From Chryseobacterium sp. OV279 (GTDB taxonomy: Bacteria; Bacteroidota; Bacteroidia; Flavobacteriales; Weeksellaceae), in assembly GCF_900128945.1 (NCBI RefSeq), contig NZ_FQUD01000003.1, forward strand, positions 496,001 to 560,000: a DNA stretch of 64,000 nt, read 5' to 3'. Below are positions 1-8,442 of the stretch, in pieces (positions within the stretch are counted from its first letter, which is position 1; each line of letters begins with the position of its first letter). The notes beneath the pieces are model-generated. The model saw only the letters and a program-made list of their open reading frames with translations. It searched no databases and was not told where the DNA came from. The translations under genes and the position numbers were made by a program.

Positions 1-1
1 G

Positions 2-1039
2 AAAATTTCATTAGCCTGGCGGTTTGGCTTCGAAGGAGGCCTCAACGATATCCTAGTGAAAAACTATGATAATAATAAGGGATATATAGGCAATCCTCAA
101 AATTTTGACCGGATCAGAAATACTTCAGGTTTTTATTTTCTGTCCCAGAAACTGAATTTTAATGCTAAACTTTTTACTGACATTTCTTTGAGTCTCAATT
201 CAAATTCCTATAAAGGAGAGAGACTTTATCCTCAGTCACAGAACCACAGCGTACATTTTAAGGACCAATGGCTTCCCAACTTTGGACTGACCTATATGCT
301 GGCAAAAGGTTTTTTAGTCAGAGCAAAGATAGGTAAGGGAAATTCTGCTCCTACCAATGAAGAAATACGATCATCCACTCAGGAATTTAATGTTACCCTA
401 AGCCCTGAATTCGGATGGAATAAAGAGGCTGGCATCAGAAAGCAGTTGGGGAATTATCTTTTTATAGAAGGGAGTTATTTTGACTTCCGTATGAAAGATG
501 CGATTGTGAGAAGGCAAAATGAAGCGGGCCAGGAATATTTTGTCAATGCAGGAGAAACAGTTCAGAAAGGTTGGGAATTTTTTTTGGAAACTAAAGATTT
601 TGATCTGAAAAATGATTTTTTCAATAGAATAAAGTTTCGGTTTTCAGGAGCGTTTTACCAGTTTAGATTTCAAAATTACCGGCAGAATGAAAATGATTTT
701 TCCGGGAATGATCTGACAGGGGTTCCCGGAACGACGCTTAACAGCTTGCTAAATTTTACTTTTTTCAAAAAACTGTCTGTCGATTATTCCCATTTTTACA
801 CTTCAAAAATACCTTTGAATGATGCTAATTCTGTATGGTCAGAGCCGAGTTTAATCGGAAATATACAGTTAAGGTTTCCGGTCAGTTTGGATAAAACAAG
901 ACTAAATCTGTCCTTGCAGCTTCAGAATCTTTATAATGAGAACTATGTTTCCGGTTTTGATAGTAATGCTTTTGGAAACCGGTATTTTAATCCTGCTTCG
1001 AAAAGAAATTTTGTGCTGGGTATTAAAGCGGATTTTTAA
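2..1039 (+). CDS. TonB-dependent outer-membrane receptor, C-terminal part (5' truncated by window)
   Basis: The reading frame is open from base 2 through a GTG at 56 to the stop at 1037-1039, so the start lies outside the window. What is visible is about 345 residues of alternating aromatic and polar strands, as in the 22-strand barrel of TonB-dependent receptors. It ends in a run of barrel strands and a terminal Phe (IKADF), the usual outer-membrane sorting end. The plug domain and TonB box are not in view, so the substrate (siderophore, sugar or peptide) cannot be assigned. The family call rests on barrel-like composition and on the typical C-terminal phrase LNLSLQLQNLYNENYVSGF. A non-TonB beta-barrel is possible but less likely. 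Confidence 0.75.
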   Translation, partial: KISLAWRFGFEGGLNDILVKNYDNNKGYIGNPQNFDRIRNTSGFYFLSQKLNFNAKLFTDISLSLNSNSYKGERLYPQSQNHSVHFKDQWLPNFGLTYMLAKGFLVRAKIGKGNSAPTNEEIRSSTQEFNVTLSPEFGWNKEAGIRKQLGNYLFIEGSYFDFRMKDAIVRRQNEAGQEYFVNAGETVQKGWEFFLETKDFDLKNDFFNRIKFRFSGAFYQFRFQNYRQNENDFSGNDLTGVPGTTLNSLLNFTFFKKLSVDYSHFYTSKIPLNDANSVWSEPSLIGNIQLRFPVSLDKTRLNLSLQLQNLYNENYVSGFDSNAFGNRYFNPASKRNFVLGIKADF

Positions 1040-1252
1040 TTCCTGGAGCTCAAAAGGATTTATTACATTGGTCATAAAGCACATGATCATCATTATTTTT
1101 CAGCAATAGATTTCCTCTAAATGATAGAATAGGATACACTAGCCCAATTTTTGCTAGAATTACTAAAGCTTATATTACTTTACTGCTTATATAATATGAA
1201 AATAAAGTGATATGCTGATAAACTATTAAATCACATAGCGAAAAAAACATAT

Positions 1253-3706
1253 ATGAAAAAAACTCTTATCCTGCTGTTATCATTCGGATACTTCAGCATT
1301 TTTTCACAGTCAAAAGTCATGGTCAAAAATTCCGGTGATCAGTCACCCATTTCTAATGCAACCGTTTCCTGTAACAGCAAGATAATAGGCAGGACAGATG
1401 CATCAGGGATGTCTGTTTTTACAACAAAATGTAAAAAAGTAGAAATTTCTGCAAGCGGATTCCAGAGTGATGATGTTGTTGTTGATAAAGTAATGGAAGT
1501 CTTTTTAGCTAAGACCGATCCCAACGTCAAAAATATTCAGGCCATAGTTTTGGAGAATAAAAGTGATCCCAAGGCATTGGAAATTCTCAGGAAAGTCAAC
1601 GAAAATTACCAGCAGAATTCTCCTAAGAGCTTAGATTCTTATTCATTCAAGTCCTATGAGAAAATTTCTCTGGATTTTGATGAAGACAGTATCAATGCTT
1701 ACAATGCTTATATCACCAACCGTATCGACTCGCTTAAGAAGCTGCCGCAACGATCCATGAAAGCTGCAGAGAGAAAAGATTCTCTGGAGTCTGTTAATCT
1801 GATGAAGCTGGTAGGCGGAAGTAAAATGTTTTTGTGGGAAAGAGCTTCTCAAAATCTCTATTCAAAAAAGTACGGGGAGAAAATCAATATTTTAGATAAC
1901 AAAGTGGCAGGTCTTAAAGAGCCTATCTATGAACTGATGGCTTTCCGTTCCAACAGAAATCAGATTCCAAAGGAAGTCCGTGAGGAAAATAGGAATCTTT
2001 ATCGTTTCTTTTTAACAGATTCTATCGAAATAGAAGGACGGGAGAATTATGTCATCCGCTTTCGACAGGTTGATTACAAACAGTCTGCAAAACAAACAAA
2101 ATACAATGGGTATCTCTATGTGGACAAAGCAACCTACGCGCTGAAAAAAATAGAAAGCAACAGTAAAATTAAAAGTGAAGGCAGTATTACGAGCATCTGG
2201 AAACCTGTTGAAAATAAATGGTTCCTTGTCAAAGAAAACTACAAGTTGAAAATGGGTTCTGCCTCTTTTGATAATGAGGATAGTAAGGACAAAAATAAAA
2301 CCAAAGAGGAGAAAGAATCCGCTAAAAAGCACATGAAAAAGTTTGGCAGTTATGCTTTTGTTACTGCTGATTATTTTGATTTCAAAACCTCTATTGAAGA
2401 AATACCTGAAGATTTTAAAGGCTACACGATGAGCGTGAAAAATTCAGACGGAAACAGCATCGATCAATACCGTACCGAAAATCTGACCGGCCGGGAAGCA
2501 GCTACTTATACCAAAATCGATAGCTTAAGTGCTAAATATAAACTCAACCAAAGGGCAAAAGCATTAACCGGTTTACTCAAAGGCAAAGTAAGACTGGGAA
2601 TGTTTGATTTTGACCTGGCTCGGGTAATTGGTTACAATAAATATGAGCACATCCGTTTGGGTGCCGGTGTCAAACTGAATGAAAAGTTCAATAAGTTTAT
2701 TTCTCCGGATGCTTATTTTGCGTATGGTATTTATGATCAGGATTTTAAATACGGAGTTGGAGTAGACGTACGTACAACGTTGCAGAAAAATTCATTTTTC
2801 AGGGCTGAATACTTTGATGATGTGATGGCAGCGGGTCGTTTTTCTGAAAACTTATGGAATTTCAGAATGAAAATTATGAACTCCGGAGTTGCTCTGAATA
2901 ATAACGTTTTTTTTGGGTATAAAGGTTTTAAAGTGAGTTATGAAAATGACATTACCAATGCCTTAACGATTAATATTGCAACTAAAAGAACCCAGGAAGA
3001 ATCAAAATTTAATTATAATTTTAAAGAGCTAGGAAGCCGTTTCGATATTGCATCATCAACCATCACATTAAAATATTCTCCCAATTCTAAAAATATAATG
3101 ACTCCTACCGGAAAATACACCTACGAGCAGAATCTTCCGGAGCTCTATCTTAATTATGAACAGGGATATAAAGCGTTGGGAGGTGATGTTCAGTTCAGTA
3201 GATTTGATGCGCTATTTGTCCATAATTTTAAGACTAAGCTAGGTTTAACAGGAGTGAGGCTTTATGGAGGTTTGGTTACCGGTGATGCGCCCATCTGGAA
3301 GAATTTTACGCTGAACGGGCTGGGTAATGGAAACGGAGGATTGAATTTCAACCTTACTTCCTATCTGGGTTTTGCCACCATGGAAGGCGGGAAATATTAT
3401 AATGACAAGTTTGTAGGTGCTTATCTTACGCATAGACTGCCTTGGTATTTCAAAAGCTTTGGGAAGAATGTTTCCAGTTTCGATGTGATCTACAGAGGAA
3501 CCATCGGCGATATGAAGAATCCGGAATTTCATCAGTTTGAATTTAAAAAATTAGATCATTTATATAATGAACTGGGTCTGGAATGGAATAATTTCTTATC
3601 CTCCCAATTTAATTTAGGGTTTTTCTACAGGGTAGGCTATTACAATACTCCAAAATTTAAAGATAATTTCGCCATTCAATTTAAGCTTAAACTTCTGGGA
3701 TTCTAA
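1253..3706 (+). CDS. DUF5686 family exported protein with carboxypeptidase-like regulatory domain
   Basis: An 817-aa protein starting with a Sec signal peptide (residues 1 to about 18, MKKTLILLLSFGYFSIFSQS). Residues about 20-90 look like a carboxypeptidase-D regulatory-like beta sandwich (NATVSCNSKIIGRTDASG), as in many Bacteroidetes outer-membrane proteins. The rest matches my memory of DUF5686: a conserved N-terminal part (NENYQQNSPKSLDSYSFKSY), a Lys/Glu-rich linker near residues 345-365 and a C-terminal barrel-like half ending FKLKLLGF. The function of DUF5686 is unknown; an outer-membrane location is inferred from the strand pattern. It is a single gene with about 210 bp upstream and 470 bp downstream lacking genes. 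No terminator was recognised directly after it. Confidence 0.8.
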   Translation: MKKTLILLLSFGYFSIFSQSKVMVKNSGDQSPISNATVSCNSKIIGRTDASGMSVFTTKCKKVEISASGFQSDDVVVDKVMEVFLAKTDPNVKNIQAIVLENKSDPKALEILRKVNENYQQNSPKSLDSYSFKSYEKISLDFDEDSINAYNAYITNRIDSLKKLPQRSMKAAERKDSLESVNLMKLVGGSKMFLWERASQNLYSKKYGEKINILDNKVAGLKEPIYELMAFRSNRNQIPKEVREENRNLYRFFLTDSIEIEGRENYVIRFRQVDYKQSAKQTKYNGYLYVDKATYALKKIESNSKIKSEGSITSIWKPVENKWFLVKENYKLKMGSASFDNEDSKDKNKTKEEKESAKKHMKKFGSYAFVTADYFDFKTSIEEIPEDFKGYTMSVKNSDGNSIDQYRTENLTGREAATYTKIDSLSAKYKLNQRAKALTGLLKGKVRLGMFDFDLARVIGYNKYEHIRLGAGVKLNEKFNKFISPDAYFAYGIYDQDFKYGVGVDVRTTLQKNSFFRAEYFDDVMAAGRFSENLWNFRMKIMNSGVALNNNVFFGYKGFKVSYENDITNALTINIATKRTQEESKFNYNFKELGSRFDIASSTITLKYSPNSKNIMTPTGKYTYEQNLPELYLNYEQGYKALGGDVQFSRFDALFVHNFKTKLGLTGVRLYGGLVTGDAPIWKNFTLNGLGNGNGGLNFNLTSYLGFATMEGGKYYNDKFVGAYLTHRLPWYFKSFGKNVSSFDVIYRGTIGDMKNPEFHQFEFKKLDHLYNELGLEWNNFLSSQFNLGFFYRVGYYNTPKFKDNFAIQFKLKLLGF

Positions 3707-4175
3707 AATTTATCTGGGATGCAGTTGCTGAAAAAAAACGAATTTCAGAATGTTAATCTGGAATAAAACTGTGGTGTTTAGCTACTCAATGGCTATTGTT
3801 TACGCTTTATCAAACTGCATTTGTATAATCAAGGTAATTTTTCCGGACTATTAATCATTTTGCTAGAAATTGAATAAATGTAAATATCAACAGGGTATAG
3901 CAGCCTGTTTTATCCGTTAGAACGTTAACCGGGAGACTTTGCTGTTTCTAAGTTTTCCTTATTAAAAATTTAAAAATTGGATCGTTTAAGAATATAATAT
4001 ATTAAAAAGGAGTGTGTTTGATTAATTTTATATATTTGTGATAAGAGATCACCGTTAATAGAATAATAATATTGTTATCATTTTAGTCAGACTGAGAGTC
4101 CATCTGTCAAACTGAAAAAATAAAGCAATGCTATCATCGTTACGGTATACACCAAAAACTTTTTAAAAAAATATT
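3707..4175. other. Gene-free stretch with a possible -7 box
   Basis: About 470 bp of very AT-rich sequence between the DUF5686 gene and the T9SS protein. I see no coding frame on either strand. TATATTTG at 4031-4038 fits the Bacteroidetes -7 element TAnnTTTG and lies about 140 bp ahead of the next start codon, so a long leader would be needed. No matching -33 element is at the usual distance. Confidence 0.3.
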
Positions 4176-5315
4176 ATGAAAAAAAAACTATTATTTTGCA
4201 TGTCTTTACTGGCGGCCACATTGGCATACGCCCAAAATGATGATTGTTCAGGAGCAACATCATTAACTGTAGGTGCCGATTTTGCATCAGGTGCCATTAC
4301 TTCCACCAATACAAATGCTACTACTGACGGTTCTGTTCCATCGTGTAATTCAGACGGGGTGGAGAATGTCTGGTTCAGCGTAGTTGTTCCGGCAAGTGGA
4401 AACCTGAAGATAGAAACCCAGGAAGTTTCCGGGTCTTTATTTGATGATTCAGTACTTACTGTGTACAGTGGAACCTGTGGATCTTTAACAGAGATTGACT
4501 GTAATGACGATGCTTCGGGACTTTTTTCGCTGATTTCATTAACCGGACAGACCCCGGGAACCACGCTTTATGTAAGTGTATGGAAATATGATTCAGATAC
4601 AGATAACGGAGAATTCCAGATCTCAGCATATGATCCTTTGCCACCTTCGAATGATAATTGCTCAGGGGCTACACCATTAACTGTAGGAACAGATTTTGCT
4701 TCAGGAACCATCACTTCCAACAATTCCGGAGCTACAACAGACGGGGCAGTACCTTCGTGTAATGCTGATGCCGTTGAGAATATTTGGTTTAGTGTAGTGG
4801 TTCCGGCAAGCGGTAACCTGACGATAGAAACCAAAGAAACTTCCGGGTCTTCATTTGGAGACTCATCCGTTTCTGTCTTTAGCGGAACCTGTGGTTCTTT
4901 AACAGAAGTGGGTTGTAATGATGATGGCGGCGATGGACTTTTTTCTCTGATTTCTTTAACCGGACAAACTCCAGGAGCTACATTGTATATCAGTGCATGG
5001 AAATATGATGCGGGTGAAAGTAGTGGAGAATTCCAGATTTCAGCATACGACAGTACAGCGCTGTCTACCCAGGAAGTAGCGGAAAACGCAAAAAAGATCA
5101 GCGTATCACCAAATCCTTTCAGTGATCTGATTACGATTTCTGATATATCCAAAGTAAAATCTGTTAACGTTACAGATGCTTTAGGAAGATGGGTAAAAAC
5201 TATTGAGAAACCATCTGCATCTATTCATCTTGGTGATTTAAAACAGGGCATTTATTTTATAACCTTAAAAATGAATGATGGCAGTATCAAAACTTTGAAA
5301 ACAATAAAAAAATAA
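4176..5315 (+). CDS. Secreted protein with two tandem repeats and T9SS type A sorting domain
   Basis: A 379-aa protein with a Sec signal peptide (residues 1-20, ending AYAQ). Two copies of a module of about 138 residues follow, one starting at N21 (NDDCSGATSLTVG) and one at N159 (NDNCSGATPLTVG). Both contain ENVWFSV/ENIWFSV, a VxSGTCGSLTE-like segment and a CNDD pair. The C-terminus from about residue 305 (VSPNPFSDLITIS to the terminal KTIKK) is a type A T9SS sorting domain, so the protein should cross the outer membrane through the type IX system and be released or anchored. The modules resemble carbohydrate-binding or pre-peptidase C-terminal type beta sandwiches, but I cannot name a ligand. 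No catalytic motif is visible. A terminator follows at 5339-5366. Confidence 0.8.
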   Translation: MKKKLLFCMSLLAATLAYAQNDDCSGATSLTVGADFASGAITSTNTNATTDGSVPSCNSDGVENVWFSVVVPASGNLKIETQEVSGSLFDDSVLTVYSGTCGSLTEIDCNDDASGLFSLISLTGQTPGTTLYVSVWKYDSDTDNGEFQISAYDPLPPSNDNCSGATPLTVGTDFASGTITSNNSGATTDGAVPSCNADAVENIWFSVVVPASGNLTIETKETSGSSFGDSSVSVFSGTCGSLTEVGCNDDGGDGLFSLISLTGQTPGATLYISAWKYDAGESSGEFQISAYDSTALSTQEVAENAKKISVSPNPFSDLITISDISKVKSVNVTDALGRWVKTIEKPSASIHLGDLKQGIYFITLKMNDGSIKTLKTIKK

Positions 5316-5338
5316 TTAATTTTTAGGATTAATAATAG

Positions 5339-5366
5339 AAAAGGCTGCCATTGGTAGCCTTTTTTA
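5339..5366 (+). terminator. Rho-independent terminator after the T9SS repeat protein
   Basis: AAAAGGCTGCCA pairs with TGGTAGCCTTTT (one G-U pair) around a very short loop and is followed by a run of T. It lies 23 bp after the stop at 5315. Confidence 0.8.
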
Positions 5367-5425
5367 CTACATACCTAAGCAATTGGTATACTCAATTTTG
5401 TTACCTTTAAATAAATAGAATTATA

Positions 5426-6673
5426 ATGGACAATAACAATACCGTCAATTTTCCTAATCAAAGACAACGCAATGCTGTATTGCGTTTCCTGCACCTTTAT
5501 GTTATTTCTTATGTGTATTTTTTTATTTTCACTTCACAGTTTTCGCCATTAGAACAATTATATAAAAACGGAGTTTTGTGGCTGTGTAAACATGTTTTTC
5601 AGCAGCAGCAGGTGGAGTATATTAAGATGACTGGCAGTGGCGATACGACATTAGATTATTGGGTAGTGGCTGTCAATATTGGCTTAGCCGCAATAGCTGC
5701 ACTCGTTGTAATTCTTACAGATAAAAAACAGCGCACATTTAAAGATCTTCATTGGTTTACGGTAGTGGTGGTGCGCTATTATGTAGCAATGATCATGCTT
5801 TCATATGGTTTTGCAAAACTGCACAATGGTCAGTTTCCCGCCAACTCAATTGGGAGGCTGGAAGAAAAAGTAGGCGATATGTCACCCATGGGTATGGTAT
5901 GGACCATGATGGGATCTTCCACCGGGTATACATTTGTTTCCGGACTGCTGGAAGCGATGGGTGGATTTTTGCTTCTTTTCAGACGAACCAAAACTTTTGG
6001 AGCGCTTTTTTCCATGACGGTAATGATCAATGTGGCCCTGCTTAATTTTTTCTATGATGTGCCGGTAAAAATATTTTCCAGCCATATTGTTTTGTTTTGT
6101 GTATTTATGGTAAGCGGTGATGCCATTGCGTTGTATCGCTTTTTTATTCTGCATCAGCCATCACAATTACGCTTTCAAAAACGGACATCCGACAAAAGAT
6201 GGAAGCGTAATACCCTAATTGGCGTGAAGTGCCTAGTGATAGCTTTTTTTATATTCAGTTCTTCATCAATGCTGTTCTATACACCTCCGGCTGTACCTAT
6301 GGAGGGCGCATACAGTGTTGAAAAATTGATAATAAACAATCAGAGAGTACCGCTCTGTAGCAACGATTCTGTTGGCTGGAAAAAAATACTAATCAGTCAC
6401 GCTGGCAAGACCAGTATAATTCTTAATAATGACAGTACCAGGGCGTTTCAGGGTCTTGTAGATACAGGAAAAAAAACGCTTACCCTTCGTAAAACGGAAA
6501 GGGATAATATATACGCTTATCTGCATTACAATGTTCAGAAAGACAGCATCATTTTTGCAGGAAATATTGGTAGCGACTCTGTAAGGATGAAAACAATAAA
6601 AAAGAAAAAGGAAGATTACAAGCTGAACAGGCGTGGTTTTCACTGGATCAATGAATATCCGTTTAACAGGTAA
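5426..6673 (+). CDS. DoxX-like integral membrane protein
   Basis: A 415-aa protein whose first 300 residues contain about seven hydrophobic helices. The phrases YYVAMIMLSYGFAKL and GRLEEKVGDMSPMG resemble the DoxX/DoxX-like family of membrane proteins found in Bacteroidetes. The last 110 residues are soluble and beta-rich, opening with VEKLIINNQRVPL. In the family, roles in redox or thiosulfate metabolism were proposed for distant members only, so no reaction is claimed. The ATG at 5426 is the first in frame. The downstream VOC gene starts 51 bp after its stop and could be cotranscribed. Confidence 0.6.
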   Translation: MDNNNTVNFPNQRQRNAVLRFLHLYVISYVYFFIFTSQFSPLEQLYKNGVLWLCKHVFQQQQVEYIKMTGSGDTTLDYWVVAVNIGLAAIAALVVILTDKKQRTFKDLHWFTVVVVRYYVAMIMLSYGFAKLHNGQFPANSIGRLEEKVGDMSPMGMVWTMMGSSTGYTFVSGLLEAMGGFLLLFRRTKTFGALFSMTVMINVALLNFFYDVPVKIFSSHIVLFCVFMVSGDAIALYRFFILHQPSQLRFQKRTSDKRWKRNTLIGVKCLVIAFFIFSSSSMLFYTPPAVPMEGAYSVEKLIINNQRVPLCSNDSVGWKKILISHAGKTSIILNNDSTRAFQGLVDTGKKTLTLRKTERDNIYAYLHYNVQKDSIIFAGNIGSDSVRMKTIKKKKEDYKLNRRGFHWINEYPFNR

Positions 6674-6724
6674 GTTTTAAATCATAATGTATTCATTTTA
6701 AGTACTATTTAAAACATTCAAATT

Positions 6725-7192
6725 ATGCCAAAAAGTAAATTACTGCGAATGGACAATGTCGGCATTGTCGTAGAATCACTGGATGAAGCCATTGTTTTTT
6801 TCGAGGAAATCGGACTGAAACTGGAAGGGCGCGCAACCATTGAAGGAGAATGGGCCGGCCGGGTTACCGGACTGGGATCACAAAATGTAGAGATTGCTAT
6901 GATGGTTACTCCGGATGGACACAGCAGACTGGAGATTTCTAAATTTATACATCCACCCACGATTTCAGACCATCGGACCGCTCCTGTGAATTCGCTTGGC
7001 TATCTTCGGGTGATGTTTACGGTGGAGGATATTGATGAACTGGTATCCAGACTTCTGAAACACGGCGCGACATTAGCAGGCGAGCTGGTTCAGTATGAAA
7101 ATTCCTATCGTTTATGCTATATTCGTGCAAAGGACGGACTGCTGATTGGTTTGGCTGAACAGTTAATAGCAGATCACAGCTCAAGTGATTAA
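6725..7192 (+). CDS. VOC (glyoxalase/bleomycin-resistance) family protein
   Basis: A 155-aa protein of the vicinal-oxygen-chelate fold. It shows two beta-alpha-beta-beta-beta halves: LLRMDNVGIVVESLDEAIVF opens the first, and SLGYLRVMFTVEDIDELVSR opens the second. Likely metal ligands are the Asp/His of the first strand region and Glu residues in ENVxIA- and LEISKF-type strands, but I cannot fix a substrate. Members act as glyoxalases, dioxygenases or antibiotic-binding proteins. It is probably the second gene of a unit with the DoxX-like gene and ends at a strong bidirectional terminator. Confidence 0.75.
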   Translation: MPKSKLLRMDNVGIVVESLDEAIVFFEEIGLKLEGRATIEGEWAGRVTGLGSQNVEIAMMVTPDGHSRLEISKFIHPPTISDHRTAPVNSLGYLRVMFTVEDIDELVSRLLKHGATLAGELVQYENSYRLCYIRAKDGLLIGLAEQLIADHSSSD

Positions 7193-7248
7193 TCCACATT
7201 ACTATTAATAGAAAATGACTCTTCGACCTTGGAGTCTGCTCATAAAAA

Positions 7249-7285
7249 AGAAAGAAGATTAATTGTTAATCTTCTTTCTCACTTT
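7249..7285. terminator. Bidirectional terminator between convergent genes
   Basis: A perfect 14-bp inverted repeat (AGAAAGAAGATTAA at 7249-7262, complement at 7266-7279) with a 3-nt loop. It is flanked by an A run on the left and a T run on the right, so it can end transcripts from both the VOC gene (+) and the 244-aa gene (-). Confidence 0.85.
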
Positions 7286-7292
7286 TTTAGAA

Positions 7293-8027
7293 TCATATAT
7301 TAGATATTGATTGTAATTCCAACTTTTCAAAATTACCGGTAAAGACTACCTCTTTAATTGGGCCATCCAGTTCTTCATACACTTCCGTATCGAAGACTCT
7401 GCTTGATGTGATATAAATATGATCAAAATCTACATGCCCGCTCGGGTCGTTCGGAGATGATGATTTTTTAGCTGAACCACCGCCGCCAAAAGATTTTTTA
7501 GTGGTTACCGTTGTGGTTGTTTTCCCATCAGGTCCGGTTGTCACGGTTGTTGTTTTCTCATAATCAATGGCAGAAATGACAGCTGTTGCTACAGAGGCTA
7601 CCAGGCTTAATACCAATCCGATCCAGTTTGTATGTTGTGAGTCGGGTTGGTTGATTACCGTATATTGATGAACTTCCTGTCCATTCTTGAAGAACTGGAC
7701 TAAAATCTCTTTGCCTTCCAGCAAACTGTTGACCGCCAAAACAGAATAGTCTTTTCCGGGTTCATAGTGATAAGCCCATTGAGCTACTGTTTTTACACGC
7801 TTATATTTGTCAAGAATATTCATGGAAGCTCCAAATACAAGCCCGGCATTAATATTAACCGGCTGTAATGAAAGTTCAAATTTATTTTCTCCGTTGGTAT
7901 CGATGGTCACCCCGTCGGTACTTTTAGATAATTCTGTGACCAGGATTTCTCCTGAATCTTTTTTAGAAATCTTAGCATTTCCTTTTGGATATACTTTGTT
8001 TGCGTTGAGTTCGATGTAGTTTGACAT
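7293..8027 (-). CDS. Hypothetical protein with hydrophobic helix and Thr/Gly-rich linker
   Basis: A 244-aa protein I do not recognise. There is no signal peptide (MSNYIELNANKVYPKG). Residues about 1-130 are beta-rich. A single hydrophobic segment follows (WIGLVLSLVASVATAVISAI), then a low-complexity linker rich in TTTVTT, Gly and Ser, then a C-terminal part (DHIYITSSRVFDTEVYEELD). The order soluble beta domain, one membrane-active helix, flexible linker and acidic tail could fit a membrane-associating or cytosolic scaffold protein, but nothing shows this directly. It stands alone between a bidirectional terminator and 400 bp of non-coding DNA. Codon use looks like its neighbours. Confidence 0.6.
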   Translation of the reverse strand: MSNYIELNANKVYPKGNAKISKKDSGEILVTELSKSTDGVTIDTNGENKFELSLQPVNINAGLVFGASMNILDKYKRVKTVAQWAYHYEPGKDYSVLAVNSLLEGKEILVQFFKNGQEVHQYTVINQPDSQHTNWIGLVLSLVASVATAVISAIDYEKTTTVTTGPDGKTTTTVTTKKSFGGGGSAKKSSSPNDPSGHVDFDHIYITSSRVFDTEVYEELDGPIKEVVFTGNFEKLELQSISNI

Positions 8028-8320
8028 AACTTAAAAATTTAGAATGTTTTAATTGATATGGATTGAAGGCTCTTTTTAGTAGAGTACTCTTCATTTAGTC
8101 TTATTTTTTAAGGTGGTTTCTGACTAAAAGATGTCCACCCTGATTTCTAATGTTCCTTTCCATCTTGATTAATTTTATTAAACAAATATCTATCGGGGTA
8201 ACGACAGAACTTGACGTGTAATAAAATTTTTGCAATAGAAAATTAAATGCCTTGAAACCATAGTCGTGAACTGTTTTAAAATTATTTAGTATATAAATAT
8301 TTTATTTTAGTATAAATTGG
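8028..8320. other. Gene-free region upstream of the carotenoid locus
   Basis: About 290 bp of AT-rich DNA between the divergent 244-aa gene and the MarR remnant. I see no frame or hairpin of note. The part from about 8290 resembles the sequence upstream of the intact MarR gene at 14210-14240. Confidence 0.3.
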
Positions 8321-8328
8321 TATATTTG
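8321..8328 (+). promoter_or_regulatory. -7 element (TATATTTG) of the carotenoid operon/MarR remnant
   Basis: TATATTTG fits the Bacteroidetes -7 consensus TAnnTTTG. It lies 21 nt before the ATG of the MarR remnant. The same octamer lies exactly 21 nt before the ATG of the intact MarR gene (14239-14246), with similar AT-rich sequence upstream of both. No good -33 TTTG is seen at 19-21 nt. Confidence 0.55.
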
Positions 8329-8349
8329 TATACTATATTAGTCGTTATA

Positions 8350-8430
8350 ATGAACTATCGCATCATAAAAAATATACTGACGTTACCGGGAGAATCTATG
8401 AAGATCCTATATAACCAATACTCATTTTAA
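8350..8430 (+). pseudogene. MarR-family regulator remnant with internal deletion
   Basis: A 26-codon frame whose first 12 residues (MNYRIIKNILTL) match the start of the intact MarR protein at 14268 (MNYPIIKDVLTL). Its end (YNQYSF) matches that protein's C-terminus (YDEYSF). At DNA level the 3' match continues past the remnant's stop into the poly-A stretch and CTG found at the end of the intact gene. About 580 bp of the middle, including the winged helix, is missing. It is most simply a decayed ancestral regulator of the crt operon, which starts 12 bp further on. A retained short leader peptide cannot be excluded. Confidence 0.7.
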
Positions 8431-8442
8431 AAAAAACTGGAG

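Noticed and set aside
4163..5152. Two open frames of 133 and 194 codons on the minus strand opposite the T9SS repeat protein
   Set aside because: They mirror the plus-strand repeats, are Pro/Ser/Thr-rich without any motif and have no promoter or spacing support; the plus frame has a signal peptide and T9SS domain.
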